A DNA stretch of 47,344 nt from assembly GCF_015163715.1 (NCBI RefSeq), contig NZ_JADDUM010000186.1:1-47344 (forward strand). The letters are read 5' to 3'. Below the pieces are notes generated by a model, which saw only the letters and a program-made list of their open reading frames with translations, was not told where the DNA came from and ran no database searches. Origin of the DNA: Pseudomonas cyclaminis. Its GTDB lineage: Bacteria; Pseudomonadota; Gammaproteobacteria; Pseudomonadales; Pseudomonadaceae. The position numbers were made by a program, and so were the translations under genes. Below, piece by piece: positions 34,457-42,998 of the stretch (its first letter is position 1; every line of letters begins with the position of its first letter).

Positions 34457-36243
34457 ATGCCGTATCAAGCCTCAGCGCGTTGCGCACTAGTCTTTATTAC
34501 CCTCGGTTGCAGCCCGCTGTCCTGGGCGCTGCAAGCACCCTCAAAGCTGCAAGTACCGACCCTGGCCTATGACGATCAGCAGATCATCCTGGTCTGGGAG
34601 AAGCCTGCCGATCATGCCGGCATCCGGGATTACCACGTGTACGCCAACGGCGTGTTGTTGGGCAGCGCCAACGCCAACAACGATCAGGTCTCACCGGCCA
34701 AGCCCTACATCGACCAGTTCTACCGCCAGGACACGGCCAACTTCCACCATCGCATCGGCATTCACAGCTACACCGCCCAAGGCCTGAAACCCGACACGGC
34801 CTACCGTTTCACCGTGCGTGCAGTGGACGGCAACGGCAAGGAATCGGCCGACAGCGCCCCCGTGCAACAACGCACCACTAAGATCGCGGCGCTGTTCGAC
34901 GTGAAAAAATACGGTGCCAAAGGCGACGGCAGCCACCTCGATACCCTGGCGATCCAGAACGCCATCGACGCCTGCACCCCTGGCTGCAAAGTCCTGCTGC
35001 CCAAGGGCACCTACAAAAGCGCGCGCTCTACCTCAAGAGCAACATGACCCTGGAAATCGCCGAAGGCGCGACCCTGCTTGGCTCCGAGCGCGCCGAAGAT
35101 TATCCATTGGCCGGTTACATCCAATACCCGTATTCCACCACCGTGCGCCCGGCCTCGCTGATCAACGCATTGCCCCGCGATCCGCGCCAGCATCAAACGT
35201 TCGAAAACATCCGCATCGTCGGCAAGGGCACCCTCGACGGCAACGGCTGGAAGCGCAACGCCGACGTCATCGACGAGCGCGGCCAGGCCTTGCCGTTCTA
35301 CCTGCCCAGCGACAACACCCGCTATGCCCAGGACGGCATCCTCGCCAAGGCCCAGGTGGAACAAGCCGTGGCGCGGGGCATGAACGTCAAGGACGCCTAC
35401 GGGCAGATGCGCTCCTCGCTGATCACCCTGCGCAACGTCAAGAACGTGTTCTACGGCGGCTTCACCGTGCTCAACCCGGCGTTCCACGGCATCATGAACC
35501 TGGAGACCGAAAACGTGGTGCTGGCCAACACCACCCACAAGACCTACGACGCCAACAACGGCGACGGCATCGAATTCGCCAACAGCAAGGGGGCGATGGT
35601 CTTCAACAACTTCTTCGACACCGGCGACGACTGCGTCAACTTCGCCGCCGGCACCGGTGCGAATGCCGTGCACCAGCCGCCTCAGGAAGACGCGTGGATT
35701 TTCAACAACTACTTCCGCAAGGGCCACGGCATGGTGGTGGCCGGCAGTCATACCGGCGCGTGGATCCAGAACATCCTGGCTGAAGACAACGTCTCCGACG
35801 GCACCGACGCCGGGCTGCGCATGAAAAGCACCAACTTCATGGGCGGCGGTGCGCGCAACGTGACGTTCCGCGATTCGGCGATTCGCAACACGGTCAAGCA
35901 GGCGTTTATCTTCACCCTCGATTACAACGACCCAAACGCCAAACTGGACTACCAACGCTCCACGATTGCCGGGCAGTTCAAGGACATCCGCGTGAGCGAC
36001 GTCAGCGTAGAAAACGCCCAGGGCGCGGCCATCGAGGTCAAGGGCGATGCTGCGCACAACGCCTACCATCAGGGGTTGGTGTTCGAGCGTGTGCGCTTTA
36101 GCGGCGCGGCCAAGGTGCGTATCGATGGGTTGAAAGACTCACGCTTCGAGCGCGTGGTGTTCAGCCAGACCGGCGGCGCCAATCCGTGGCAAGTGAGCGG
36201 TAGCCAAGGGCTGGTCTTCAAGGACGTGCAACCGACACCCTGA
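34457..36243 (+). pseudogene. Exo-polygalacturonase, GH28 with N-terminal Fn3 domain, one frameshift
   Basis: The first frame gives a signal peptide (MPYQASARCALVFITLGC, ending near SWA) and a fibronectin type III domain (VPTLAYDDQQIILVWEKPAD, then YRFTVRAVDGNGKES). It then enters the GH28 beta-helix at FDVKKYGAKGDGSHLDTLAI and QNAIDACTPGCKVLLPKGTY. After about 35020 the next frame continues (ALYLKSNMTLEIAEGATLLG) with the GH28 catalytic set: NNGDGIEF, TGDDCVN, KGHGMVV and LRMKSTNF. One inserted base in AAAAGCGCGCGCTC joins them into about 595 residues, like Dickeya PehX (602), which releases digalacturonate from pectate ends. AAGGAG precedes ATG 34457. The strong conservation after the break suggests a sequencing indel. 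Confidence 0.8.
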
Positions 36244-36269
36244 ACCACTGCATTCTTGTGGTGGGCGGG

Positions 36270-36308
36270 CTTTTGTGGTGAGCGGGGCAAGCCCGCTCAC
36301 CACAAAAG
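36270..36308. terminator. 17-bp perfect hairpin, terminator or palindromic repeat after the GH28 gene
   Basis: CTTTTGTGGTGAGCGGG (36270-36286) pairs fully with CCCGCTCACCACAAAAG (36292-36308) around GCAAG. Partial copies of the half-unit flank it (GTGGGCGGGC before, CCGCTCACTAC after). It belongs to the same GTGAGCGGGCTT repeat family as the end of the window and is suited to ending the GH28 transcript. Confidence 0.65.
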
Positions 36309-36393
36309 CCGCTCACTACAGGGTTGTGTGAGATTAGCCAGCAGTTACGTATAAAGATTGATAGCATTAGGCCACTCGTCTCGAGTATTCCTT

Positions 36394-36726
36394 ATGCTTC
36401 CTGGCCACATCCGCGTATTTGTCCTGGGCCTCGTGTTGATGCTGTCGAGCCTGTCCGCCCTGGCGGCCAATACGCCTTGCTCCGGTCGCAAGGGGGGGAT
36501 TGCCGGGTGTGATGGCGATGTCTTCCTGTGCAACGACGGCTCCATCAGCGCCTCGAAAAGAAGTTGCACCGCCTATACCGGCAACCGCTTGGCACGTCCC
36601 GCCGTGCAACCGCTGCAAGGTCGTTCAGAGCGCTGCAGCTGCGGCAGCGGTACGTACTGCACCGGGCCACGGGGCGGGGTGTTCTGCCTCACGCCCTCCG
36701 GACAGAAAAGTTACCGGCGCCACTGA
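36394..36726 (+). CDS. YdcA-like cysteine-rich secreted protein
   Basis: A 110-residue exported protein of unknown function. The signal peptide (VFVLGLVLMLSSLSALAA) is cleaved before NTPC. The first mature half is like E. coli YdcA (CSGRKGGIAGC, then CNDGSISASKRSC). After a short linker a second Cys-rich part follows (CSCGSGTYC, then GGVFCLTPSG). Eight cysteines in the mature protein suggest disulfide pairs in the periplasm or outside the cell. It lies alone between the pectin genes and pstS. No regulatory site was identified for it. Confidence 0.75.
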   Translation: MLPGHIRVFVLGLVLMLSSLSALAANTPCSGRKGGIAGCDGDVFLCNDGSISASKRSCTAYTGNRLARPAVQPLQGRSERCSCGSGTYCTGPRGGVFCLTPSGQKSYRRH

Positions 36727-36783
36727 CCTCTAAATAGTTGGCTGTGGCGGAAATGAGGGACGAAATAGCGGTTTGCCATTCAA

Positions 36784-36802
36784 TTTTCATAAAAGCGTAA
36801 CA
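36784..36802 (+). promoter_or_regulatory. Putative Pho box before pstS
   Basis: TTTTCATAAAAGCGTAACA matches the two half-sites of a PhoB box (T/CTGTCAT-N4-CTGTCAT type) with several mismatches. It lies about 50 bases before the pstS start. Binding by PhoB is expected for a pst operon but is not shown by sequence alone. Confidence 0.5.
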
Positions 36803-36850
36803 ATGCTGCTGCAAAGTTCCGGGAGCCCGTAATCACAAGGATTTCCCTGA

Positions 36851-37879
36851 ATGAAACGTCTGATGAAGTCTGCTGCACTCGCCGTTGCGGTTTCTCTCAG
36901 TGCCACCTCGGTATTTGCTGCCGAAAACGTCCGTCTGACAGGCTCTGGCGCCAGTTTCCCTGCGCCGATCTACCTCACCTGGTTCAAGGATTTCAGCAAG
37001 AAGACCGCTGGCGTCACGGTTGACTACCAATCCAAGGGGAGCGGGGCGGGTGTCCAGGACTTCCTGAACAAAACCGTGGACTTCGCCGCCAGTGACTCGG
37101 CCATGAAAGATGAAGACATCGCCAAGGTCGCCGAAGGCGTGCAGTTGCTGCCGATGACTGCGGGCGAGATCGTGCTGGCGTTCAACCTGCCGGGCAATCC
37201 CAAAGAGCTGAAGTTGCCCCGCGATGTGTACTCCAACATCTTCCTGGGCAAGATCACCAAGTGGAACGATCCGCAGATCGTCGCCGCCAACCCTGGCCTG
37301 AAGCTGCCGGATATGCCGATCACCGTGGTCGTGCGTGCAGACTCCAGCGGCACCACTGCGGTATTCACCAAGCACTTGGCGGCCATCAACCCACAGTTCC
37401 AGAAGGACTTGGGTGAAGGCAACACCGTCAACTGGCCCGCCAGCGACAAATTCATCAAATCGCCGAAGAACGACGGTGTGACCGCCACCGTACGCCAGAC
37501 GCCAGGCGCGATTGGCTACATCGAATACGGCTTCGCCAAACTGGCCAAGGTTGACTTTGCCCAGCTGCAAAACAAGGCCGGCAAGTACGTGGTCCCTAAC
37601 GCCGAAAGCGGCGCCGAAGCGCTGGCTGCGGTGAAGATGCCGGAAAGCCTGGTGGCCTGGCTGCCGGACCCGGACGGTGCCAAGTCCTACCCGATCACGT
37701 CCTACACCTGGATGATCTTCCGCAAGGACAACGGCAACCCGGCCAAGGCCAAGGCCATGCGTGACATGGTCGAATACAGCCTGACCGAAGGGCAGAAAAT
37801 CGCCGACTCGATGGGCTATATCCCGCTGCCGCAATCGGTGGTTGATCAGGTTCGCAAAGCGTCCGCCAACATTCAGTAA
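36851..37879 (+). CDS. pstS: Phosphate ABC transporter substrate-binding protein PstS
   Basis: A 342-residue periplasmic phosphate-binding protein. It has a Sec signal peptide (SAALAVAVSLSATSVFA) and the mature start AENVRLTGSGASFPAPIY, where the GSGASFP loop binds phosphate. Further signatures are SKGSGAGVQDFLNKTVDFAA, SDSAMKDEDIAK, and DSSGTTAVFTKHLA. The open frame is intact. A probable Pho box lies about 50 bases upstream. It starts a coupled operon with pstC, pstA, pstB and two further genes, so it should be induced by phosphate limitation. Confidence 0.95.
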   Translation: MKRLMKSAALAVAVSLSATSVFAAENVRLTGSGASFPAPIYLTWFKDFSKKTAGVTVDYQSKGSGAGVQDFLNKTVDFAASDSAMKDEDIAKVAEGVQLLPMTAGEIVLAFNLPGNPKELKLPRDVYSNIFLGKITKWNDPQIVAANPGLKLPDMPITVVVRADSSGTTAVFTKHLAAINPQFQKDLGEGNTVNWPASDKFIKSPKNDGVTATVRQTPGAIGYIEYGFAKLAKVDFAQLQNKAGKYVVPNAESGAEALAAVKMPESLVAWLPDPDGAKSYPITSYTWMIFRKDNGNPAKAKAMRDMVEYSLTEGQKIADSMGYIPLPQSVVDQVRKASANIQ

Positions 37880-37956
37880 CGCTCGTGTGGCCTCTCTTGG
37901 CGGGCGCTGTTGTGAGCCCCGCCGGGTGAGTTACCCCCTTGTTCCGGAATCAGCCA

Positions 37957-38922
37957 ATGAACACACCGTTTGTCGTACCGGGTAACCCGGACTCTGCCTG
38001 CCAGCCACCTTCGACGAAGGATTTCCTGGTTGATCGCACCTTCCGTGCGCTTGCGCGGATAGGCGTGGTACTGGTGCTGGCGTTGGTGTTTGCGCTGGTG
38101 TTTGAAGTGGGGCGCAAGGCCCTCCCAGGCATGGAGAAGCACGGTTTTGACGTGCTGTTCGGCAGCGTCTGGGATGTCAATCAAGGCAAGTACGGCATTC
38201 TGCCGGCCATCTGGGGCACGCTGTACAGTGCCTTTATCGCGTTGCTGATCGCCGGTGTTTTTGGCGTCAGCATGGCGATTTTTCTCACTCAGGATTTCTT
38301 GCCGGCGAAGCTGGCGGCGGTGTTTCGTACCATCGTCGAACTGCTCGCGGCCATCCCCAGCGTCGTTTACGGCCTATGGGGCATTTACGTGGTCATCCCG
38401 GCGATTCGGCCGTTGACCGCATGGTTGAACAGCGAACTCGGCTGGATCCCTTTTTTCGGCACCTCCTTGAGCGGGCCGGGGCTGCTCCCAGCCGCGCTGG
38501 TGCTGGCGATCATGATTCTGCCGACCATCGCGGCCGTGTCCCAGGACGCCCTCACCGCCGTGCCCATGAAAACCAAGCAGGCCGCCTACGGCATGGGCAC
38601 CACCCACTGGGAAGCGATTCTCAAGGTGATGGTGCCGTCCGCCGCTACCGGCATCTTCGGTTCCCTGGTGCTGGGCCTGGGCCGCGCCCTCGGTGAAACC
38701 ATGGCCCTGGCCATGCTGGTGGGCAACGCCAACAACATCTCGCTTTCGCTGTTCGCACCGGCCAACACCCTGGCGGCGTTGCTGGCGCTGAACTTCCCCG
38801 AAGCCGGGCCGAACGAGATCGAGGTGCTGATGTACGCCGCACTGGTGCTGATGTTGATCACGCTGATCGTCAACATCTTCGGCTCCATGATCATGATGTA
38901 CGCCCAACGGGGTAATAAGTGA
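37957..38922 (+). CDS. pstC: Phosphate ABC transporter permease PstC
   Basis: A 321-residue permease with about six membrane segments, for example VVLVLALVFALVFEV, YGILPAIWGTLYSAFIALL and PAALVLAIMILPTIAAVSQD. It carries the ATPase-contacting motif QAAYGMGTTHWEAILKVMVP. The loop between the first two hydrophobic segments is shorter than in long Pseudomonas PstC variants. ATG 37957 is chosen; an in-frame TTG at 37939 is less likely. Its stop overlaps the pstA start (TGATG), showing coupled translation. With PstA it makes the phosphate channel. Confidence 0.94.
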   Translation: MNTPFVVPGNPDSACQPPSTKDFLVDRTFRALARIGVVLVLALVFALVFEVGRKALPGMEKHGFDVLFGSVWDVNQGKYGILPAIWGTLYSAFIALLIAGVFGVSMAIFLTQDFLPAKLAAVFRTIVELLAAIPSVVYGLWGIYVVIPAIRPLTAWLNSELGWIPFFGTSLSGPGLLPAALVLAIMILPTIAAVSQDALTAVPMKTKQAAYGMGTTHWEAILKVMVPSAATGIFGSLVLGLGRALGETMALAMLVGNANNISLSLFAPANTLAALLALNFPEAGPNEIEVLMYAALVLMLITLIVNIFGSMIMMYAQRGNK

Positions 38923-39833
38923 TGACTGATCTTTCTGCTGCAACCGACCTGACGTCCCCCGCCGGTGCGCTGCCCAGCCTGCAACGCCGGTTCGAAGGCC
39001 GTGCCCTGCGCAGCCTGGTGTTGACGACCCTGGTGTGGAGCGGCGCGTTGCTGGCCAGCGTGCCGCTGATTTCCGTGCTCTACATGCTGATCATGCGCGG
39101 CGGGGCGCGCCTGAGCCTTGAAGTGTTCACAGAACTGCCGCCCACCGGTTTCGAGACCGGCGGCGGTTTCGGCAACGCCATGGCCGGTACCTTCGTGATG
39201 GTCGGCATCGCCGCAGCCATTGCGGTGCCGGTTGGCATCATGGCAGCGATCTTCCTCGCCGAACTGGGCCCGGAGAGCAAACTGGCGAACGCCGCGCGCT
39301 TTGCCGCGAAGATGCTCACCGGCCTGCCTTCCATCCTGGCCGGTGTCTTCGCCTACGCCTTGGTGGTGATGACCACCGGCACCTACTCGGCCCCGGCCGG
39401 TGGTGTGGCGCTGGCGGTGCTGATGCTGCCCATCGTGGTGCTGACCGCCGAAGAGTCGATGCGCATGGTGCCCAAGATCATGAAGGACGCCGCCTACGGC
39501 ATGGGCTGCACCCGCTCCCAGGTGATCTGGAAAATCGTCCTGCCCACCGGCCTGCCGGCCATTCTCACCGGCGTGATGCTCGCCGTGGCCCGCGCCGCTG
39601 GCGAAACCGCGCCGCTGTTGTTTACCGCGCTGTTCAGCAACTACTGGATCTACCACGACGGCAGCCTGGCGGTGATGAACCCGACGGCTTCGCTGGCCGT
39701 GCTGATCTACAACTTCTCCGGCATGCCCTTCGACAACCAGCTTGAACTCGCCTGGGCGGCGTCGCTGGTACTGGTAATGATCGTGCTGGTCGTGAACATC
39801 GTGAGCCGTATTTTCGGCAAGCCAAAGTATTGA
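38922..39833 (+). CDS. pstA: Phosphate ABC transporter permease PstA
   Basis: A 303-residue permease, partner of PstC. It has hydrophobic segments such as LTTLVWSGALLASVPLISVL and ALAVLMLPIVVLTAEESM, and the ATPase-coupling motif DAAYGMGCTRSQVIWKIVLP, with the end NIVSRIFGKPKY. ATG 38922 overlaps the pstC stop. It is followed 19 bases on by pstB. The reading frame is intact and the length is in the usual range. Confidence 0.94.
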   Translation: MTDLSAATDLTSPAGALPSLQRRFEGRALRSLVLTTLVWSGALLASVPLISVLYMLIMRGGARLSLEVFTELPPTGFETGGGFGNAMAGTFVMVGIAAAIAVPVGIMAAIFLAELGPESKLANAARFAAKMLTGLPSILAGVFAYALVVMTTGTYSAPAGGVALAVLMLPIVVLTAEESMRMVPKIMKDAAYGMGCTRSQVIWKIVLPTGLPAILTGVMLAVARAAGETAPLLFTALFSNYWIYHDGSLAVMNPTASLAVLIYNFSGMPFDNQLELAWAASLVLVMIVLVVNIVSRIFGKPKY

Positions 39834-39852
39834 AAACGGGAGCACCTGAATC

Positions 39853-40671
39853 TTGAACGTATCAACTGCGCAAATAGCCGCTCCGTTTGTCACCCAGGCG
39901 CCTGTGGTCATGGACTGCAAGCTGGACAAGATCTTCTACGGCAACTTCATGGCCGTGCGTGACAGCCATGTGCCGATCGAAAAGAACAAGATCACCGGCT
40001 TCATCGGGCCGTCCGGCTGCGGTAAAAGTACCGTGTTGCGCAGCCTCAACCGCATGAACGACCTGGTCAAGGGCTTCCGCTTCGAGGGCCACGTGCACTT
40101 CCTCGGGCAGGACGTCTACGGCAAGGGCGTGGATCCGGTGGTGGTGCGCCGCTATATCGGCATGGTGTTCCAGCAGCCGAACCCGTTCTCCATGAGCATC
40201 TTCGATAACGTGGCCTTTGGCCTGCGCCTGAACCGCTACAAAGGCGACCTGGGCGACCGCGTCAAGCACGCCCTGCAAGGCGCCGCGCTGTGGGATGAGG
40301 TCAAGGACAAGCTCAAGGTCAGCGGCCTGTCGCTGTCCGGTGGTCAGCAGCAGCGCCTGTGCATCGCCCGCGCCATCGCCACCGAGCCGGAAGTGCTGTT
40401 GCTTGATGAGCCCTGCTCGGCGCTCGACCCGATCGCCACGCGGCGGGTCGAGGAGTTGATGGTCGAACTGAAGAAGGACTACACCATCGCCCTGGTGACC
40501 CACAACATGCAGCAGGCCATACGTGTGGCCGACACCACGGCGTTTTTCTCGGTGGATATTTCCCAGGGCACGCGCACTGGCTATCTGGTTGAAATGGGCC
40601 CTACGGCGCAGATTTTCGAGAACCCGCGCGAGCAAATGACCGGGGACTACATCACGGGTAAGTTCAGCTGA
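39853..40671 (+). CDS. pstB: Phosphate ABC transporter ATPase PstB
   Basis: A 272-residue ATPase. It has Walker [21 protein letters not shown] (PstB-specific continuation), Q-loop [15 protein letters not shown], signature [16 protein letters not shown], Walker [16 protein letters not shown], switch His in [10 protein letters not shown], and the extra segment [17 protein letters not shown]. The likely start is a rare TTG at 39853 after GGGAGC; the next ATG is at 39910 ([10 protein letters not shown]), which would drop 19 residues. The stop overlaps the next gene (TGATG). PhoU, which usually follows PstB, is absent here. Confidence 0.94.
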   Translation: MNVSTAQIAAPFVTQAPVVMDCKLDKIFYGNFMAVRDSHVPIEKNKITGFIGPSGCGKSTVLRSLNRMNDLVKGFRFEGHVHFLGQDVYGKGVDPVVVRRYIGMVFQQPNPFSMSIFDNVAFGLRLNRYKGDLGDRVKHALQGAALWDEVKDKLKVSGLSLSGGQQQRLCIARAIATEPEVLLLDEPCSALDPIATRRVEELMVELKKDYTIALVTHNMQQAIRVADTTAFFSVDISQGTRTGYLVEMGPTAQIFENPREQMTGDYITGKFS

Positions 40672-41369
40672 TGCCTGCAACGCGACGCCTTGATTTGCCT
40701 GCGATTGAACGCGCACTGCGTGAGGTGCAGCAGCGCTTTGCCACGCTCAGCCAGGACTTCACCGAGCCACGCGATCCGTTGACCGACGAAGTGCTGCACA
40801 ACGTGCTTGAAGGCTATGCGCTGATTGACGACTATGTGGCGCGGGGCGTCGACCTGTTTGACCTTCAGCAACTGAACCTGATGCTGGAGATCAACGCCAC
40901 CGTACTCTGCGGCAGTGACCCGAGGCGCCGCCTGGAATACGCCCAGCACCTGGCGGCGACCGAAGAACACTTCTTCAACAACGTCGAGGGCGGCATCAAG
41001 GACTTGTACAACTGGTACTGCGCGTATCGCAGTGAATCCGTCTGGAAGCGGGCAGCCGGGGTGTATGTGCGCATCCTCAGCAAGCCGCAGTTGTTTATTG
41101 AAGGCAACCACCGCAGCGGCTCGCTGATCGTCAGCTATCTGCTGATGCGTGCAGGTTTGCCGCCGTTCGTGCTGTCGCTGGAGAACGCCGAGGGTTACTT
41201 CAACCCTTCGTCGGTCATCCGCAACTCAGCCAAACATGGGGTCAGGGCGTTGTACGAATTACCCAAGATCAAGAAAAAATACGCCGCCTTCCTGGAAGAA
41301 CAGGCACCGGATCCGCTGAGGTTTTTTCTCCCGGCCACGCCCTTGCCTGTCTATCAAGGGGGCCTTTGA
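40671..41369 (+). CDS. Fic-like protein coupled to pstSCAB
   Basis: A 232-residue cytoplasmic protein. Its C-half holds KPQLFIEGNHRSGSLIVSYLL, which matches the Fic core H-x-F-x-[DE]-G-N-x-R in all positions but the catalytic His, here Gln (PQLF in place of HPF). Before it are helices (EHFFNNVEGGIKDLYNWYC, then WKRAAGVYVRILS) like the preceding Fic helices. It could be a catalytically altered or inactive Fic relative, for example a regulator without AMPylation. The start overlaps the pstB stop, and its own stop overlaps the HAD gene start (TGATG), so production is tied to the phosphate transporter. I do not recognise a named family. Confidence 0.7.
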   Translation: MPATRRLDLPAIERALREVQQRFATLSQDFTEPRDPLTDEVLHNVLEGYALIDDYVARGVDLFDLQQLNLMLEINATVLCGSDPRRRLEYAQHLAATEEHFFNNVEGGIKDLYNWYCAYRSESVWKRAAGVYVRILSKPQLFIEGNHRSGSLIVSYLLMRAGLPPFVLSLENAEGYFNPSSVIRNSAKHGVRALYELPKIKKKYAAFLEEQAPDPLRFFLPATPLPVYQGGL

Positions 41370-41991
41370 TGAGCGGTTCTCGCCTGTTCGCGAGGGCAGG
41401 GCAGGCCATGCAGCGCCTCCTCCCGACGCAGTTGCTCAAGCGCCCGCGCATCCGTATTTCGTTCGACATAGACGACACCCTGGCCTGCCAGCTCCACCAC
41501 TGCGACGTCGAGCCTAGCCGGCTGCGGCCTGCGTGCACCGTTGGCTGGGTGAGCCGCTGCGCATCGGCACGCGCTCCCTGACCCGCGAACTGCGGCGCCA
41601 GGGTTGCAGCATCTGGGTCTATACCTCGTCCGGGCGTACGCCGTCCTATATCCGGCGCTGGCTGATGCTGTACGGCATCCGCGTCGACGGCGTGGTCAAC
41701 AGCGTGCTGCATAACCACGCCCTCACGGCGCATGGGCTGTCCAATGCACCGTCGAAATTCCCACCGGCGTTCGACATCGACCTGCACGTGGATGACTCCG
41801 AAGGTGTGCGCAGTGAAGGCCAGGACCACGGTTTTCGCGTGGTGGTGGTAGACCCCCAGGACGAGCAGTGGGCGCATCGGGTGTTGGATGCCGTCGCACA
41901 GCTTCAGGCACAGCTTGCTCGGCAGCAACCCCTTAGGCACGCACCAGCGGCACAGAGCGCACGCAGGTTTTTTCTGCCTGAGGCGCTTTGA
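41369..41991 (+). pseudogene. HAD-superfamily hydrolase, one frameshift
   Basis: The start MSGSRLFARAGQAMQRLL leads to HAD motif I in RIRISFDIDDTLACQLHH. After about 41518-41532 the frame changes (one base missing) and reads HRWLGEPLRIGTRSLTREL with motif II in WVYTSSGRTPSYIRRW, motif III Lys in NAPSKFPPAFDIDL and motif IV in HVDDSEGV. All four HAD motifs are therefore present in a repaired protein of about 207 residues. The most likely activity is a phosphatase acting on a small phosphorylated compound or protein. Its ATG overlaps the Fic-like gene stop, so it ends the pst operon. The shift may be a sequencing error. Confidence 0.72.
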
Positions 41992-42031
41992 CCGCCTGGT
42001 ATGCCCTGGTCGACTTCGGTAGAAACCTTGG

Positions 42032-42379
42032 TCAATCGACCGATCTGGATGTGCCCAGCACTCGATTCAGCTCGCCAGCGACAGCGATGAGTTGCTGTTC
42101 AAGCGCTTCAACCTCAGAGAGGCTGATGCCATTGTTGATAACGTGCAGAGTTTTAGCCCGCTTCTTGGGGGCGGGAGCCAGATTGTGTGCTTGTTGGGAA
42201 ATCAACGCCTGACGCAACAGATTGTTGATCACGGTTTGATAGCCCGTACCGGCGCTTTCGGCGCGTTCACGGGCGGCTTCGATGACCGCGTCGTCAAGCA
42301 TGATGGTGATCCGGGTCTTGCCCTTGTTGCTGGCGACAGCACCACGTTTGCCGTGGGTGAAATCGTATTCGTCTTTCAT
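42032..42379 (-). CDS. brnA: BrnA-type antitoxin
   Basis: A 115-residue antitoxin of the BrnA family. The central ribbon-helix-helix is in GKTRITIMLDDAVIEAARER and AESAGTGYQTVINNLLRQAL (about residues 20-58), with the N-terminal FTHGKRGA stretch. A C-terminal tail (LHVINNGISLSEVEALEQQL) is longer than in typical BrnA and may mediate toxin contact or dimerisation. It is downstream of brnT on the same strand with a 3-base gap, the usual brnTA order, and should repress the pair by binding its promoter. Confidence 0.8.
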   Translation of the reverse strand: MKDEYDFTHGKRGAVASNKGKTRITIMLDDAVIEAARERAESAGTGYQTVINNLLRQALISQQAHNLAPAPKKRAKTLHVINNGISLSEVEALEQQLIAVAGELNRVLGTSRSVD

Positions 42380-42382
42380 TGT

Positions 42383-42664
42383 TCAAGCCTCCAGATAACG
42401 ACGCCGTTCATTTCTTGATGCGAGCCTGGCGCTGATAACGCGTACGAAATTTGGATCGCGATAAGTGTACGTCACTACCAGAATTCGTCCCCTCGCGTCG
42501 CTGCCCATGGTCACCCAGCGCTCTTCATCGTGATCGTAGTCTTGTAGGGTCAGGGCCATCTCATCGTTGAACACCGGTTCCGCGTCGGCCAGGGTTATGC
42601 CCTTGTGCTTTTGCTGGTTGGCGATGTTTTTTGCCTCATCGTATTGAATCCTGAATGTCTTCAT
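42383..42664 (-). CDS. brnT: BrnT-type ribonuclease toxin
   Basis: A 93-residue BrnT toxin, RelE-like ribonuclease fold, that blocks translation when free. Visible family features are IQYDEAKNIANQQKHKGITL, then DAEPVFNDEMALTLQDYD and ILVVTYTYRDPNFVRVISAR, with the end LASRNERRRYLEA. It precedes brnA by three bases. The region before its ATG contains an AT-rich palindrome (GCATACTTTATATGTATT region) that could be the BrnA operator and promoter. No ribosome site of standard strength is seen. The pair appears to be a small insertion between the pst operon and the dehydrogenase genes. Confidence 0.82.
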   Translation of the reverse strand: MKTFRIQYDEAKNIANQQKHKGITLADAEPVFNDEMALTLQDYDHDEERWVTMGSDARGRILVVTYTYRDPNFVRVISARLASRNERRRYLEA

Positions 42665-42998
42665 TATGCATACTTTATATGTATTAAAAAGCAGTTGAAG
42701 AAACCGTCAGTCAGGAAGATGGCCAGCCATAAGTAGTGTGAATTTGCCATGTTCCGCTCGGTCAGTTGGGTCTCGATCTTGCTGAAGTTGCCAACATATT
42801 TGCGTGCGTAATGGCCAATCCGTTATGTAGAAGGATTCTGTTTTAATTGTCAGAAGAGGCGAACTTGAACCGGCGAGCAGTCAGATAGCTCAACGTGCAC
42901 GGGGCCGGGTCAATACTGAGTTGGTGCACATTGCCCCTTTATTCCGCGGCATGCTCAGGTCACTGACCACGCCGGGGAAAGGGCCGCAAGAGCGATCT
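42665..42998. other. 334-base gap between brnT and the cytochrome gene
   Basis: An AT-rich palindrome close to 42670-42685 probably serves brnTA. On the minus strand, a 50-odd codon open stretch without a proper start (about 42664-42830) reads protein-like (for example YVGNFSKIETQLTERN, then MANSHYLWLAIFLTDGFFNC) and may be a gene remnant. Nothing else was recognised, and no tRNA. Confidence 0.45.
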
